Below, piece after piece: positions 1-11,305 of a DNA stretch of 64,000 nucleotides; positions within the stretch are counted from its first letter, which is position 1, and each line of letters starts with the position of its first letter. The DNA lies in contig CAUYUJ010021178.1 of the NCBI GenBank assembly GCA_963575745.1, positions 73,156-137,155 of the forward strand, given 5' to 3'. The position numbers and the translations under genes are program-made. Source of the DNA: Prorocentrum cordatum (lineage: Eukaryota; Sar; Dinophyceae; Prorocentrales; Prorocentraceae). The notes beneath the pieces are model-generated. The model did not search any database. It saw only the letters and a program-made list of their open reading frames with translations, and had not been told where the DNA came from.

Positions 1-1052
<1,052 letters not shown>

Positions 1053-1812
1053 ATGACGCTGAGCGTGGGCGACAGGATCATCCGTAGAACTGGCAGCAAC
1101 GACGGTTTCAAGGCGTTCGGCACAATCATCACCTTTGACGACTCTTTCGAGAAGGAGTTCGCGAATAGGGTCTCTAAGACATGGGGATGTTTCTTCAAAT
1201 GCAGAGACCTGCTTACGCACAAATCTGGCTCCGTGAAGAAGAAGCTTATCTTCATGAGCATGACGGGCAAGCCGTCCCTCTTGTGGGGGTCTGGCGCTTC
1301 GAACCTCAACGCCCGTGAGGAGAGAACCATTGCTGGTCTGCAAGGGAAGATGACCCGCCGCATCCTCAGCATCCCCAAGCAAGACCAGGAGTCCACGGCC
1401 GATTACATGCACCGGTGCGAGGACATCGTCTCGCACACGATGGACCAGTATCACGTGGAGTCGTGGGTACAGGCGTGGGGACGAGAACAATATGATTTGG
1501 GCCGGGAAGCTTGTGCGTCATGGACTCCAAGAGCCACAACGCATACCCATTAGAGTCTTGAAGTGGAAAAGCATACGGTCACTTCATGATTTTGCTCGTC
1601 GCAATCGTGGGTGGCAGGGGCATCCTCATCGTTTCCCGCCTTGGCGGTGGGAGGCCGAGATATACAATTATTTCTGCAAACGGATTTTTCTATGGACCGA
1701 TATCGCTTCTGATACAATTACATGGGCTCAGCATCGTGAGCACTACCATCTTTGGCGCAACCTTCCACATGCAGGCAGGTCTCTGGGGCATACTCGTTTA
1801 CTTCACCGCTGA
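1053..1812 (+). pseudogene. LINE (non-LTR) reverse transcriptase, C-terminal fragment, frameshifted
   Basis: This is the region C-terminal to the RT palm of a non-LTR retrotransposon, the part that follows the YLGT-like motif. Visible: FKAFGTIITFD (compare the LGT..TFD segment of LINE RTs), then an RRILSIPKQDQES stretch, and in the next frame WAGKLVRH (compare WAGHVARM) followed by GWQGHPHRFPPWRWE. The first frame runs 1053-1553 and the second continues from about 1492 to a stop at 1810-1812, so one frameshift near 1490-1500 splits the domain. The catalytic FADD/YADD part is not present upstream, where a CTA array begins within 320 bases. It is a dead 5'-truncated copy. The family match is from memory; the frameshift can be read directly. 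Confidence 0.7.
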
Positions 1813-1869
1813 CTTAGAGAACGTGTGAGCGGCTCTTCCCACCTGGATCCTTGAAACCGAGCCAGCCAG

Positions 1870-1898
1870 CCTCCTCCTCCTCCTCCTCCTCCTCCTTC
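1870..1898. repeat. Short (TCC)n
   Basis: About nine TCC units just after the LINE fragment. Confidence 0.9.
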
Positions 1899-1929
1899 TA
1901 CAATTATTCAATATGAATATATTCTCCCT

Positions 1930-2300
1930 CTTCCCCTGATGGCGTCCGGGTGATAGCCGCGCACCCTCCGCGTACTGTTTTTTTACACAGGATGCCCGGG
2001 AAATCCCGGGAAACGATTCTCGCTGAGGCGCCAGCGTCATTTTTTCCCATGCTGCTCTCGCGCCGGCGTCATTTTTTCCCAAAATGCTGCTCTCTTTGAG
2101 GCGCCGGCCTCATTTCTGCTCCCGAATCCTTCCCCTGATGGCGTCCGGGTGGTAGCCGCGCACCCTCCGCGTATTGTTTTTTTACACACAGGATGCCCGG
2201 GAAATCCCGGGAAACGACTCTCGCTGAGGCGCCGGCGCCATTTTTTTCCAAAATGCTGCTCTCGTTGAGGCGCCGGCCTCATTTCTGCTCCCGAATCGTT
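1930..2300. repeat. 199-bp tandem duplication with an internal second-level repeat
   Basis: CTTCCCCTGATGGCGTCCGG occurs at 1930 and again at 2129, and the match runs for about 115 bases in both copies. Each contains the palindrome CCCGGGAAATCCCGGG and a run of seven T followed by ACACA. The following segment, with AAAATGCTGCTCTC and GAGGCGCCGGCCTCATTT, also occurs twice (about 2071-2128 and 2242-2297). No coding function is apparent. Confidence 0.85.
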
Positions 2301-2436
2301 CCGAATCGTGCTCCCGCTGCAGCGTGGGCCTCATTTTCGGATCGGTGCTTGGCCTCCGTCGTTCAGGATGGCGTTCTCGCCCCAGCGCGGGCCTTTTTCT
2401 CGCGCGCCCATCCGCCCGCCACCACCGCGCCGCACC

Positions 2437-2769
2437 GCCACCACCACCACCACCACCACCACCACCACCACCACCACCACCACCACCACCACCACCACCA
2501 CCACCACCACCACCACCACAACCACCACCACCACCAGCACCAGTACCAACACCACCACCACCAGCACCACCACCACCACCAGCACCACCACCACCACCAC
2601 CCCAGCACCACCACCACCACCCCACCACCACCACCACCACACCACCACCACCACCACCACCACCACCACACCACCACCACCACCACCACACCACTACCAC
2701 CACCACCACCACCACCACCACCACCACCACCACCACCACCACCACCACCACCACCACCACCACCACCAC
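2437..2769. repeat. (CAC)n trinucleotide array
   Basis: Mostly pure CAC/ACC repeats with a few AGC and TAC variants, ending in a short ACGC/ACGT-rich tail to about 2830. All three plus frames are open through it (His, Thr or Pro), which is an artefact of composition. Confidence 0.95.
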
Positions 2770-2949
2770 GACAACCACGCACACACGCACGCACGCACGC
2801 ACGTGCACCACCACCCACTACGCACGCGCGCGCGGAGCCACAGGTCCGCTACGACACGCGTCCGCGGATAGAGAAAATCAGCGCCATGGTAAGGGATGGG
2901 AGGGAGGGGTAGGACGTCAGATATGACGCGAGCGCACCTAGCTTTGCCC

Positions 2950-3432
2950 CCCTCCTCTCCTCCTCCTCCTCCTCCTCCTCCTCCTCCTCCCGCTCCCCCG
3001 CCTCCTCCTCCATCTCCTCCACCTTCTCCTCCTTGTGCTCCTGCTCCTCCTCCTTCTCCTCGTTCCCTTCCCTTCTCCTCCCTCATCCCTCCCTCATCCC
3101 TCCCTCGTACCTTCCTCCATCCCGCCCTCCCGCCCTCCCTCCCTCCCTTCCCTCCTCCATGCCCTCCCTCCTCCATCCCTCCCTCCCCTCCCTCCCGCCC
3201 TCCCTCCCTTCCTCCCTGCTCCCGCCTCGGCCCTCCGCCTCTCCTCCTCCTCCTCCTCCTCCTCCTCCTCCTCCTCCTCCTTCTGCTCCTCCTCCTCCTC
3301 CTCCTCCCTCCTCCTCCTCCTCCTCCTCCTCCCTCCCCCTCCTCCTCCTCCTCCTCCTCCTCCTCCTCCTCCTCCTTCTCTTCCTCCTCCTCCTCCTCCT
3401 CCTCCTCCTCCTCCCTCCTCTTCCTCCGCCTA
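2950..3432. repeat. (TCC)n pyrimidine array
   Basis: TCC/CTC repeats with CCCTCCCT interruptions between about 3090 and 3230. The tract is strongly strand-asymmetric, with pyrimidines on the plus strand. Confidence 0.95.
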
Positions 3433-4740
3433 GCCGCTCTGTGTCAAGCCGTGTGCCGCCGGGGCCCGCGCCCGCCGTCCGCTGTGATGGCCGCCGCTGG
3501 GCTCGCCGCGCGTGCTGAAGTCAGCGGCGCGCACGCTGCGCGCCGAGGGGCCCTGGAGGCCGCTCGTGGCGGGCTCCTGGCGGCCCACGCCGCCAGCGGG
3601 CTAGCAGGGGAGGCGTCGTCCCGTGGCGGGGCGCGCCTCCTGCGTGCGATGCCGTGGGCGGCGATCGTCGACGTCAGCCAGCCCCGCCGCCCTGCGTTGT
3701 TCGAGCCCCCCAGCGACCTCCTGGAGCTGCTGCTGACGCTCCTGAGGCGGAGCCTCGACTGCCAGGCGCCCCCGCGCCTCGGCGGAAGCGCCGCTGCGGG
3801 CGACGTCGGCGTGGCGCCGCCGCTGTCACGGCGAGGATGGACGTGGGGGGCGAAACGGCGGAGGCGGGTCGGGGGCGGCTGCAGCGCGGGCTGGAGGTCC
3901 AGGCGCGGCGGTGGCCTCTCGCGACCCCGGGGCGCGGTGACGACGACGCCTCCCTCGACGACGACAGCTGGGCCGACGGCCTGGCGCGCGGCGCGCCGCC
4001 CGCCGCCGCAGCGGGAGCTGCTGGCAAATGGGGCGTCGTCGACTCCTGCTGGTGGGCCGCCTGAGCCGTGGTGGGTTGTCTTCGGTCGGCGGCGGGCGGC
4101 GCTGGCGACGCGGCTCAGCCTCTCGCCCGACCCGTTGCTCGGGCCACTCCTGGACGCGTTGTCGGCGCAGGGTCTCGCGCTCTCCCCCGAGGAGCTCGCG
4201 TTCCTAGGAGGCCCGCGCCCTCGAGGTGCTCCGCGGCCAGTCGCCTATGTGAGGGCGGGGAAGCGCCGCCAGCGCGGCGCCCAGCGGGGCCGCCGCCGCG
4301 CCAGGAGGCCCCTGCCGCCCCCTCTGGCTGCGGGCGGTGGCGAGGAGCGGGCGGACGCGCCGTTGGCGCCGCCGTGAGGGCGGGGAAGTGCCGCCAGTGC
4401 GGCGCCCCGTGGGGCCACCGCCGCGCCTGGAGGTCCCCGCCGCCCCCTCCAGGCCGCCAGCGGTGGCGAGGAGTGGGCGGGCGCGCCCTCGGCGCCGCCG
4501 GTGCCGCCGCGCGCGCGGGCCTCGGGAGTTCGGGGTGTGCTCTGAACCCCCCGCCTTGCGAGGCGTACCGCTGCCAGACGCTCGCTGCCGGCGCGCGGGG
4601 GGCGCGCGGTGGACGGTCCCTAACCTCTTAGGCGATCTCATTTTGGGGGAGGGGTGGCGCGGGGTGCTCGTGAATCGACATCTGGGGCCCTGGCGGTCGT
4701 CTGCGTGCAGACGGTCGCAAGGGCCTCCTTGATGATGCTC
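3433..4740. other. Very GC-rich unassigned region with long open frames
   Basis: All frames are fairly open because the DNA is extremely GC-rich. The plus frame that ends at 4377 carries stretches such as DLLELLLTLLRRSLDCQ and LSPEELAFLGG that look protein-like, but it starts inside the TCC array and changes character repeatedly. I recognise no domain. It could hold exons of a host gene or an eroded element; the sequence does not decide. Confidence 0.35.
4249..4498 (+). repeat. 125-bp tandem duplication (two copies)
   Basis: GTGAGGGCGGGGAAG starts at 4249 and again at 4374. The two copies align along their whole length with scattered substitutions. 125 is not a multiple of three, so the duplication shifts the reading frame. 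One frame of the second copy reads CRQCGAPWG, but a real zinc finger is not supported. Confidence 0.8.
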
Positions 4741-5890
4741 CACTCATCCATCCCTCTTCCTCCGCCTCCCTCTTCCTCCGCCTCCGTTCACCGCCGTCCT
4801 TCTCCTTCCCCTCCTATTTCTCGTCCTCTTCGTCGTCGTCCTCCTCCTTCTTTTTCCCCTCCTCCTCCTCCTCCTCCTCCTCCTCCTCCTCCTCCTCCTC
4901 CTCCTCCTCCTCCTCCTCCTCCTCATCGTCCCTCCCCCCCCTCCCCTCCTCCTCCTCCTCCTCTTCTCCTCCTCCTCCTCCTCCTCCTCCTACTCTTCCT
5001 CTTCCTCTTCCTCTTCCTCTTCCTCCTCCTCCTCGTCGTCGTCCTCCTCCTCCTCCTCTTCCCCTTCCCCCCCTCTCCTCCTCCTCCTCCTCCTCCTCCT
5101 CCTCTTGTTTCCCGCCCTTCTCCTCCATGCCCCCTTCTGCCTCCTTCCCGTCCTCCCTCCCAACCTTCCTCCGTGTCCTCCCTCCTCCTTCCCTCCCCTA
5201 TCTCCCTTTCTCCCTTCCTCCCTCCCTCCCTTCTCCCTCCGCCCTCCGCCTCCCTCTCAGGTTACTGTTTTTGTCCTGAAGTGTGTTCGTTTGTCGGAAG
5301 CACTCTTTGTTTCTCGCTGGATCCTCGGTGCTCCTCTCTCCTCTCTTCTCCTCCTCCTCTTCCTCCTCCCCCTCCCCCTCCTGCTCCTTCTCTTCCTCCT
5401 CTTCTTTTTTTTCCATTTCCTCCGCCTCATTCTCTCCCCCCTCCGCCTCCGTCGTGCTCCGCCTCCCTTCTCCTCCATCTCTCGCCTTCCCCCTCCTACT
5501 CCTCGTCCTCTTCCTCCTGCTTCGTCCCTCTCCTCCTCTTCCTCCTCCTCTTCCTCCTCCTCTTCCTCCTCCTCGTTCTTCGCTTCCTTCCTGCTTCCTC
5601 CCCCCTTTTTCTTCCCTTCTTCCTCCTTCCTCCAGACTTGCGACCGGGGCGCGTGGCTCATCATGCCTGAGGCCTGAGACGTCCTTCTGCTTTTCCTCCA
5701 CCTCCTCCTCTTCCTCCTCCTCCTCATCCTCCTCCTCCTCCTCCTCCTCCTTGTGCTGCTCCTCCTTCTCCTCCTCCTCCTTCTCCTCCTCCTCCTCCTC
5801 CTCGTCCTCCTCCCCCTCCTCCGCCTCCCTCTCCCCTTCCCCCTCCCTGTCCCCCTTCCCTTCTCCCTCCTCTCTGAAATCCCCCTGCCT
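4741..5890. repeat. Long (TCC)n / pyrimidine-rich tract
   Basis: About 1.15 kb of TCC, CTTCCT and CCCTCC runs, broken by a short mixed segment near 5260-5330 and another near 5630-5690. It ends directly at the 5' LTR-like remnant of the copia-like element, so it may have grown from a pyrimidine tract inside that LTR. Confidence 0.9.
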
Positions 5891-5893
5891 CCT

Positions 5894-5950
5894 CCGACTC
5901 AAATAGGATGCGCTGCCGCCGTCGGGCTTTGGCGCCGGCGCGTACGTGCC
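5894..5950 (+). mobile_element. 5' LTR-like remnant of the copia-like element
   Basis: About 57 bases here align with 14315-14371, sharing GGATGC.CTGCCGC and GGCTT.GGCGCC with roughly four in five positions matching by eye. The two segments flank the gag-to-integrase remains in direct orientation, as LTR remnants would. Sequence further out does not align, so only a core survives. It could instead be an unrelated dispersed repeat. Confidence 0.45.
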
Positions 5951-6218
5951 TCGCGTGCGGGAGAGTTGAACACCGCAGTCGTTATCTTATTGCCGCCGTG
6001 CTTTCTCTCGTGCAACTTCCAGTCCCCGCTGTTCTAGTTGGCGGCGGAGCTGGGGGCGATCCCAAGTCCCGAGCCGAGCGTGAGTGTAGTGCGGCGTTGG
6101 CGCGAATTTGCACTTACCTTCACCTCCGCATCGGTCCTAGCTTCATGGCTGTTTTGCGAGCCAACCAGCAACCCGCCCCAGACGTCTTGGTCCGGCTGCG
6201 AGAGGTCACCAGCAGAAG
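5951..6218 (+). other. Leader between LTR-like remnant and gag
   Basis: GC-rich sequence with no clear motif. A tRNA primer-binding site would be expected here in a copia-type element, but I could not identify one. Confidence 0.35.
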
Positions 6219-7664
6219 GTGCAACGCGATGGGGAGCGGCTCGCCCACAGGAGCGCCGCGACTTTCCTCTACCCATCGCAACCCCGCGGGCACTGGCCGC
6301 AGTTTCGCGTTGGGCATGGGTGCGAGGCTCCTCGCTGGGCTAGCGCCGTGCTTCGGTGTGTGTGTGTGTGTGCGATAATGTTGGCTGTCCTTGCGAGCGC
6401 ATCGCACCACCCGAGTGGAACACTGAAGGCACACGTGCCAGTTTCGCCGACCTCGGCTTCGACCGAGGATGACGGCGCCACCACGTTTGCCTCGCACTTC
6501 GACGTGGCGTTCGTCCCTGCGCAGGCCCGCGCCCCAGGGTGTCCCCACAGCCGTCATCGTGGTGAGGTCTTCTCGAGGAGGATATCCATCTTGACGTTAT
6601 CGGGCAGCATCCTCGTGGTATTCGTGGCCGTCCTGTTCTGGCTTGCCGGCATGATGCCCGGCGGAACCAGCCCGCAGGGCGGCGTCGGCCGCGGTGCGAT
6701 CACTTTCCGCCAACCGCCCCCATGGTCGCCCGAGCGTGAGTCCGTGTGCCCTTTCCGCTACTGGGGGCAGGACTTGCTCGCTTGGAGCGTGCTCGCCGCC
6801 GACGTGGACAGCGCCCGACTACGCGCTGCCGTCATTCTCGACCTCGTTGGGGCCGCTCGAGATCTAACGCGCTCCATGGGTTTCGCGGAGATGGCGGAAG
6901 GAGGCGTGGTCAACGGCCAGCTAGAGGACGCCGTGACCCACCTCGCCGCGAGCCTCGCCATGCAGTTCGGTCCGCTAGGCAAGCAGTCGTGCCTCCAGGC
7001 TTCCCGCGCACTCTTCGAATTCTCGCGGCGCCGCAACGAAGCCGCCGACGCGCTGCTCTCGCGGTACCTCTCGCTGCGATTTCGAGCTGCGCGCGATTGT
7101 GGAGCTGCGATGTCCTGGGGGGGCTGCAGCTGGCTGCTCCGCCGAGCGGTTGGCGTCGCAGTTGGCCAACTCATGGCGCTGCTCCAGCCCTGCGGCAACC
7201 GATGCCCCGCCGCGGAGGCCGAGTTCGACAGTCTCACGACTATGCTCAGGCGAGTGGGTCATATCGCGGAGCATGGGCCAAACAACATCGGCGGCGCTCT
7301 TCGCGCGCCGGCGTCATTCGAGGGCTTCGCGGGCATGGCCGACGACGACGGCGACGACGCACTTGCGGCGGGCCCCTGGCGCACTCAGAGCCTCGAGCCC
7401 TGGGCTGCCGGCGCTGCGGAGCTTCATGGCGCCGGAGGTGCCGTGGCGTTTGCTAGTGGCCCGGCGCAGAGCTCGGCGCCGCCGCGGGCGGCCTGTCTTG
7501 CTGATGCGTTGGCGTTCGCAGAAAGGGCCGACAACTTCGCCGAGGCCTTCTCAGGGCGCCAGCTCGGGCCCGGGCGGAGAGGTCAACTGCCGACTGCCGG
7601 AGATCCATGGTCTGGGCCCTGCCCGGAGAGATGCTCGGTTCCTCTGGCAGATGAAGATTGGTGA
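6219..7664 (+). CDS. gag-like protein of a copia-type LTR retrotransposon
   Basis: An uninterrupted 481-codon frame. Residues ~170-362 resemble the capsid region of dinoflagellate copia-like elements as I remember them: VILDLVGAARDL, then FSRRRNEAADALLSRY (compare a RRPGE.IDALLTRFE pattern), then LLQPCGNRCP and RRVGHIAEHGPNNIGG. Such a protein would assemble the element's cytoplasmic particle. The N-terminal third is low in similarity and has a hydrophobic stretch at ~122-146 (ISILTLSGSILVVFVAVLF) that looks membrane-spanning and is odd for a Gag. The start codon is uncertain and was chosen as the first ATG of the frame. The frame is intact, but the downstream pol parts are broken, so it is probably not an active element. 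The alternative is a host protein, which I think less likely given the ordered pol remnants. Confidence 0.6.
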   Translation: MQRDGERLAHRSAATFLYPSQPRGHWPQFRVGHGCEAPRWASAVLRCVCVCAIMLAVLASASHHPSGTLKAHVPVSPTSASTEDDGATTFASHFDVAFVPAQARAPGCPHSRHRGEVFSRRISILTLSGSILVVFVAVLFWLAGMMPGGTSPQGGVGRGAITFRQPPPWSPERESVCPFRYWGQDLLAWSVLAADVDSARLRAAVILDLVGAARDLTRSMGFAEMAEGGVVNGQLEDAVTHLAASLAMQFGPLGKQSCLQASRALFEFSRRRNEAADALLSRYLSLRFRAARDCGAAMSWGGCSWLLRRAVGVAVGQLMALLQPCGNRCPAAEAEFDSLTTMLRRVGHIAEHGPNNIGGALRAPASFEGFAGMADDDGDDALAAGPWRTQSLEPWAAGAAELHGAGGAVAFASGPAQSSAPPRAACLADALAFAERADNFAEAFSGRQLGPGRRGQLPTAGDPWSGPCPERCSVPLADEDW

Positions 7665-8040
7665 ACGTCAGCGGGGCGCGCGCAGGCGACGTCCTACTCG
7701 CAAGGTGCGTAGCGTCATCGAGACGAACGACGGCGCCTTGTCATCCGTAGAGGGCGATGGCAAAGTCAAGGGTGCCCAGAATTGCGCATCCGTCTTGTGG
7801 CTCTCAGGAAAGGACAGGGCAAAGGTAAGCGCTCGTCAGGCCAAGGGGCAGGCAGGTGCCGCAGACCTCGAGGGTGCGACGGGCCCGCCGTGGCGCGCGG
7901 CATCTGTGGGGGCGAGTGCCGCTTGCGCGCCAGGTGCCCGCGCGGCGCTGCGTCGTCGGCGCGGGTCAGCGGCGGCGGCGGCCAGTTCGGAGGGCGCGCA
8001 GGCTCCGGGCCCGTAGACGTCTCCCTGGACCCCGGTCCCC
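7665..8040 (+). other. Gag-pol linker, decayed
   Basis: GC-rich segment in shifting frames. One plus frame reads ICGGECRLRARCPRG near 7900, which is reminiscent of a CCHC zinc knuckle whose histidine and spacing are lost. This is a guess. Confidence 0.3.
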
Positions 8041-9481
8041 TTGCTGGGATCTGCGGGGCTGCCTTCGCGGTCGCTGAGGGCCCTCCTGAGCCGCGTCCAG
8101 GTCGCAGCGCCGCGCCAATGCAGCCGTCCGCTGACGGCTCCTCGCAGCTTCCTGGATCTGTCCAGGGCCCGTCGTGAGCCGCCTCGCTCGCTGCGGCCCA
8201 GAGCCGCGCGCGTGCTGACGTGCAAGTTGTCCGGCCCCACTTCGCTTCAGATGTTCAGCGTGGCAGTGCCGACGTTGGGGCCGTTGCGCGTGTTAGCGCT
8301 GCCGCCGTTTCTCGGCGCAGCCGCCGCCGCCGCGGAGCCGGCAGCGGCCGCCGAGGGGGCCCGTTCTCCCGCCGGCGCATTGCGGAGGACTGCAGCTCTG
8401 TGGGGCCCTCGCAAGATGAACCGCGTCGACCGGCAGCGCAGCGCAGGCGCCACTATCCCGCCGATGGGCCAGCGCGCGACCCCCGGCGGTCATCGGATCA
8501 CCGTCCCTCTCATCAGTGGTTCCGGCCGACATGCGCGTCTAGGGCAGGGCCAGCTAGCGCGGGCTGCCGCGCCGGGCAGACAGCGCCGCGGATATGGGCA
8601 CCTAGCGGCGGCGCCGACAGTAGCTATCAGGACCAACGTCTTGCACGACCTAGCGCCTGATATATCCATCCAATTGTTCTCCGCGGCCAGATTGGGCGCC
8701 GACCGCGGCGCGCAGTTGGGGCGGCGACGTGCCCGCCGACGTGGGCGTGCCCAACAGGTGATCGACGCGGCCATGGCTGGACCTCCAGCCGTAGCACCAG
8801 CGCCGCTATCATCGGATCTACGCGCAGAGTTGGAAATCTCAGGGGTGGAAGTTGACGCCGATGAGATGTGCGGCATTTGTTTAGACGACTCCGTCCACTT
8901 GGACCTCGCCGCCGCCCTTCAATATGGCCGCCGCCCCCATCAGAGCTGTGCCGACGCCTGGGCCGCCACTAGCTACGAAGTCGCCCGTGTGCGAGCAGTG
9001 GAAGAAGCGCCTCGCGGCGACCAGGCCCGAACGCCATTCCCGCTATGCCCCGACGTGTAGGCGACGCTTGGCGGCGCGCGAGGCCAGGCGCGCCCGCGCG
9101 GCATCCGCGCGCCGTGAAGCGCGCGTGGAGGGCGCGCCATCTGGCGCTGGCAGGGCCTTGATCACGCGACGAGACGCATCATTCGGCGAGATTGCATTCA
9201 GCGCCCCTGCGGCCACCTGGGGACAGCAGTCGCCCAGGGGCTCGCCGCTGAGCAGTGGGGCCCGCGTGCTTCCCTGGTGGCTGGCTAGTTACGGGCTCAG
9301 CAAGCGAGTGCCGCGCAGGTGTATCGCAGTCGCGCCCGGCTCCCTTCAGGTGGGCTCGGCGCCATCGTGGGCCTGGGCGCGTGGGCCAACCTCGTGCGTG
9401 GGAAGCTTGCGCGCCAATTGCGCCGCCGAGCCGTCGAGGCGCGTCGTCGGCCGCGGCGGCTCCCCGCGAGCAAGCCCTTGA
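8041..9481 (+). pseudogene. Element-borne segment with RING-finger-like cysteines, frameshifted at the last CPxC
   Basis: The frame 8041-9060 has a low-complexity Ala/Arg-rich N-terminus, then CGIC (Cys277, Cys280) at 8869-8880, PHQSC (His300, Cys303) and a Cys at 336. This is the C-x2-C ... H-x2-C ... C-P order of a RING finger, an E3 ubiquitin-ligase fold. The frame ends in PLCPDV-stop at 9060, but the next frame (to 9481) reads PTCRRRLAAREARRARA at that point. A single base near 9049-9056 therefore separates the two halves of a CPTC motif. The cysteine expected shortly before His300 is not evident. It lies between gag and protease, so I read it as part of the mobile element. Whether related elements carry such a domain should be checked. 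Confidence 0.45.
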
Positions 9482-10130
9482 GCGCCCGGGGGCCTGAGAG
9501 CGCGCCCATCAGGTGAGGGCCCCCACTGCCGTCGCGGGTGATCAGTGCAAAGCTACCATCCACAGCTTCACAGCACCCATTGTCAGAGGATCGGGCAATG
9601 ACCTGTCTAGCCTGCTCGACCTGCGCGGCATGGGGTCTATGCGCGCGATGCTGGGCGTCGGCCAGCGCGAGATGATCTTGTCTGGCGGCGGCGACGTCCA
9701 GATCCAAAGGCCCACGGGCGCGGCCCGCACCCCGCTGCAGGAGGCTCCGAGCGGACACCTGGTGATGGTCATCGACGACTTCGAGAGGGCTGTGCAAACC
9801 GTGGGCCGCGCGCCCGACCGCGGCGTCCGTCTGCGCGCCCAGACCGACGAGACGGGCACGGAGACGGAGGACGCGACGCCGGCGGCTGCCCCCTCCAGCC
9901 AGGAGGTCGAGCAGCGGTCGACCTTCGGCTCTCAATGCGGCGCACCGGCCTTCTCGCCAGGAAGCCAACGTCGTGTCCCGACCGTGGTCCAAGCGATGGA
10001 GCTCGTAGAGCATCTGGGCAGCGCGGGTGCTAGATGCGAGCGGTCCATCCTACCAACCTTATTTCTCCTCAATTCTCAGTTCGCCAAAGTGAAGTCGCCC
10101 GACAGGAATGCCACGTGTTTTTGCTTATAA
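9300..10130 (+). pseudogene. Aspartic protease region of the copia-like element, broken
   Basis: One frame (9319-9516) reads LPSGGLGAIVGLGAWANLVR, which corresponds in family memory to the protease active-site region; Gly stands where the catalytic Asp is expected. The next frame (9513-10130) continues TIHSFTAPIVRGSGNDLSSL, then LLDLRGM, and later APSGHLVMVIDDFERA, a stretch I associate strongly with dinoflagellate copia proteases. A frameshift near 9500 joins the two. The enzyme would mature Gag-Pol. It cannot be active here, given the lost Asp and the frameshift. Confidence 0.6.
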
Positions 10131-11305
10131 TGCAGGCTAGCCATATGTGCTGTGCCCGAGAGTCATTGCATTAGCTAGTATTGACTCGTCGAGGGCACAG
10201 CGTGCCCTGTGCTGCAATGGACTTGGCAACTAAGCTGGGTCGCGCGATAGAACTGGTCCCGAAACCGGCAGTTGGTGCGACAATGATCATCGCCAGGTTC
10301 TGCCGACTTGGACTTACATCAGACCCTGACAACAAGTCACCCGTCAAGACAGCATTCTTCATCGACGCGACGATAGAACAGGGGGCCCGCCTGTTTGCAC
10401 ATGTCCCGAGGACTCGGTGCACCGGGCGCCCTGGCAGTGGACCGCGGGGCGTCCTCTCGAGCAGGGCCCCGCGTTGATTTCCCAGGCGAAGCGCGTCAAG
10501 GCAGACGTGCTGGCGCAACTCCGCGTTCGACCGGTTGCGCGCTCTGTTGTGGCCCGAGCTGCCCAGGCAGAGTCAGAGATTGTGAGGCTCGCGAACGCGC
10601 CAGCTGCTCCGCGCGGCGAGGGGGCCTCGGCAGCTTCGCCGAGCACCCGGCGCTGTCAACCGCGGACTGTTTGTCAGCCCGACAATCCCGACCCAAAGGG
10701 GATGCAATAAGAGATGTGCCCAGTGATAAGATGCATCGGATAGACACGAAGTCCACGAAAGTTAGGGGAGTTGCATTTGATCGTGATGATCCAGATGGGA
10801 CTGCCGACCGCCGGGTGCGCGCCAGCCCAGACATCCACGCCGCTACGGAGGAATCGTATTGTATCTCTGGCTTCAGCGCGAGCGCCGTGGCAGATGTCCG
10901 CGTGCTGCCCCAGAAGTCCTTTCTGGTGCCGGCCGAGATCTTATGCCCGCTCTCCCTTGCCTCGCTGGCAGATGACAGGGGGGCGACCTGTGTCGATCCT
11001 CAGCGCGAGCCAGGCAGTCTCGTCGTCAACGCATCGAGCTGGGGGCAGTGCGCCACTGCATATGAGGTTTTGCCATGCGGATGGACAGGCGTAACCGCCT
11101 TCCTTGTTGCCGAGGCGCCCTCGTCCTTCGCTTGTTTCATTGATGATCAGAACGGGCGAAGGCGCGCAATAAGAACAGGCCATGCGGTAGACAAGCGGCA
11201 CAAGAAGGCAGAATACGTGTTCGAGGAACGGAGGAACAGCTCGAGGGGCGGCTCCAGGGCGCCGCAATCGACCGCGCCAGCGAGGTTCTGGTCGGTGAGC
11301 ACCTG
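10131..11305. other. Unresolved interior of the copia-like element
   Basis: Several medium-length open frames with no family signature, for example a 334-codon plus frame from 10395 that overlaps the next block. This may be rearranged or foreign sequence between the protease and the conserved block that follows. Confidence 0.35.

Noticed and set aside
2193-3518. Poly-His, poly-Pro, poly-Thr and poly-Ser frames on both strands
   Set aside because: Products of the CAC and TCC arrays; all frames are equally open.
3433-4377. GC-rich frame as a conserved host gene
   Set aside because: It begins inside a TCC array, has no domain, and contains a frame-shifting 125-bp duplication; kept only as an unassigned region.
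8041-9060. Frame 8041-9060 as an intact host RING protein
   Set aside because: The last CPxC is broken by a frame change and the segment lies in order between gag and protease of a mobile element.
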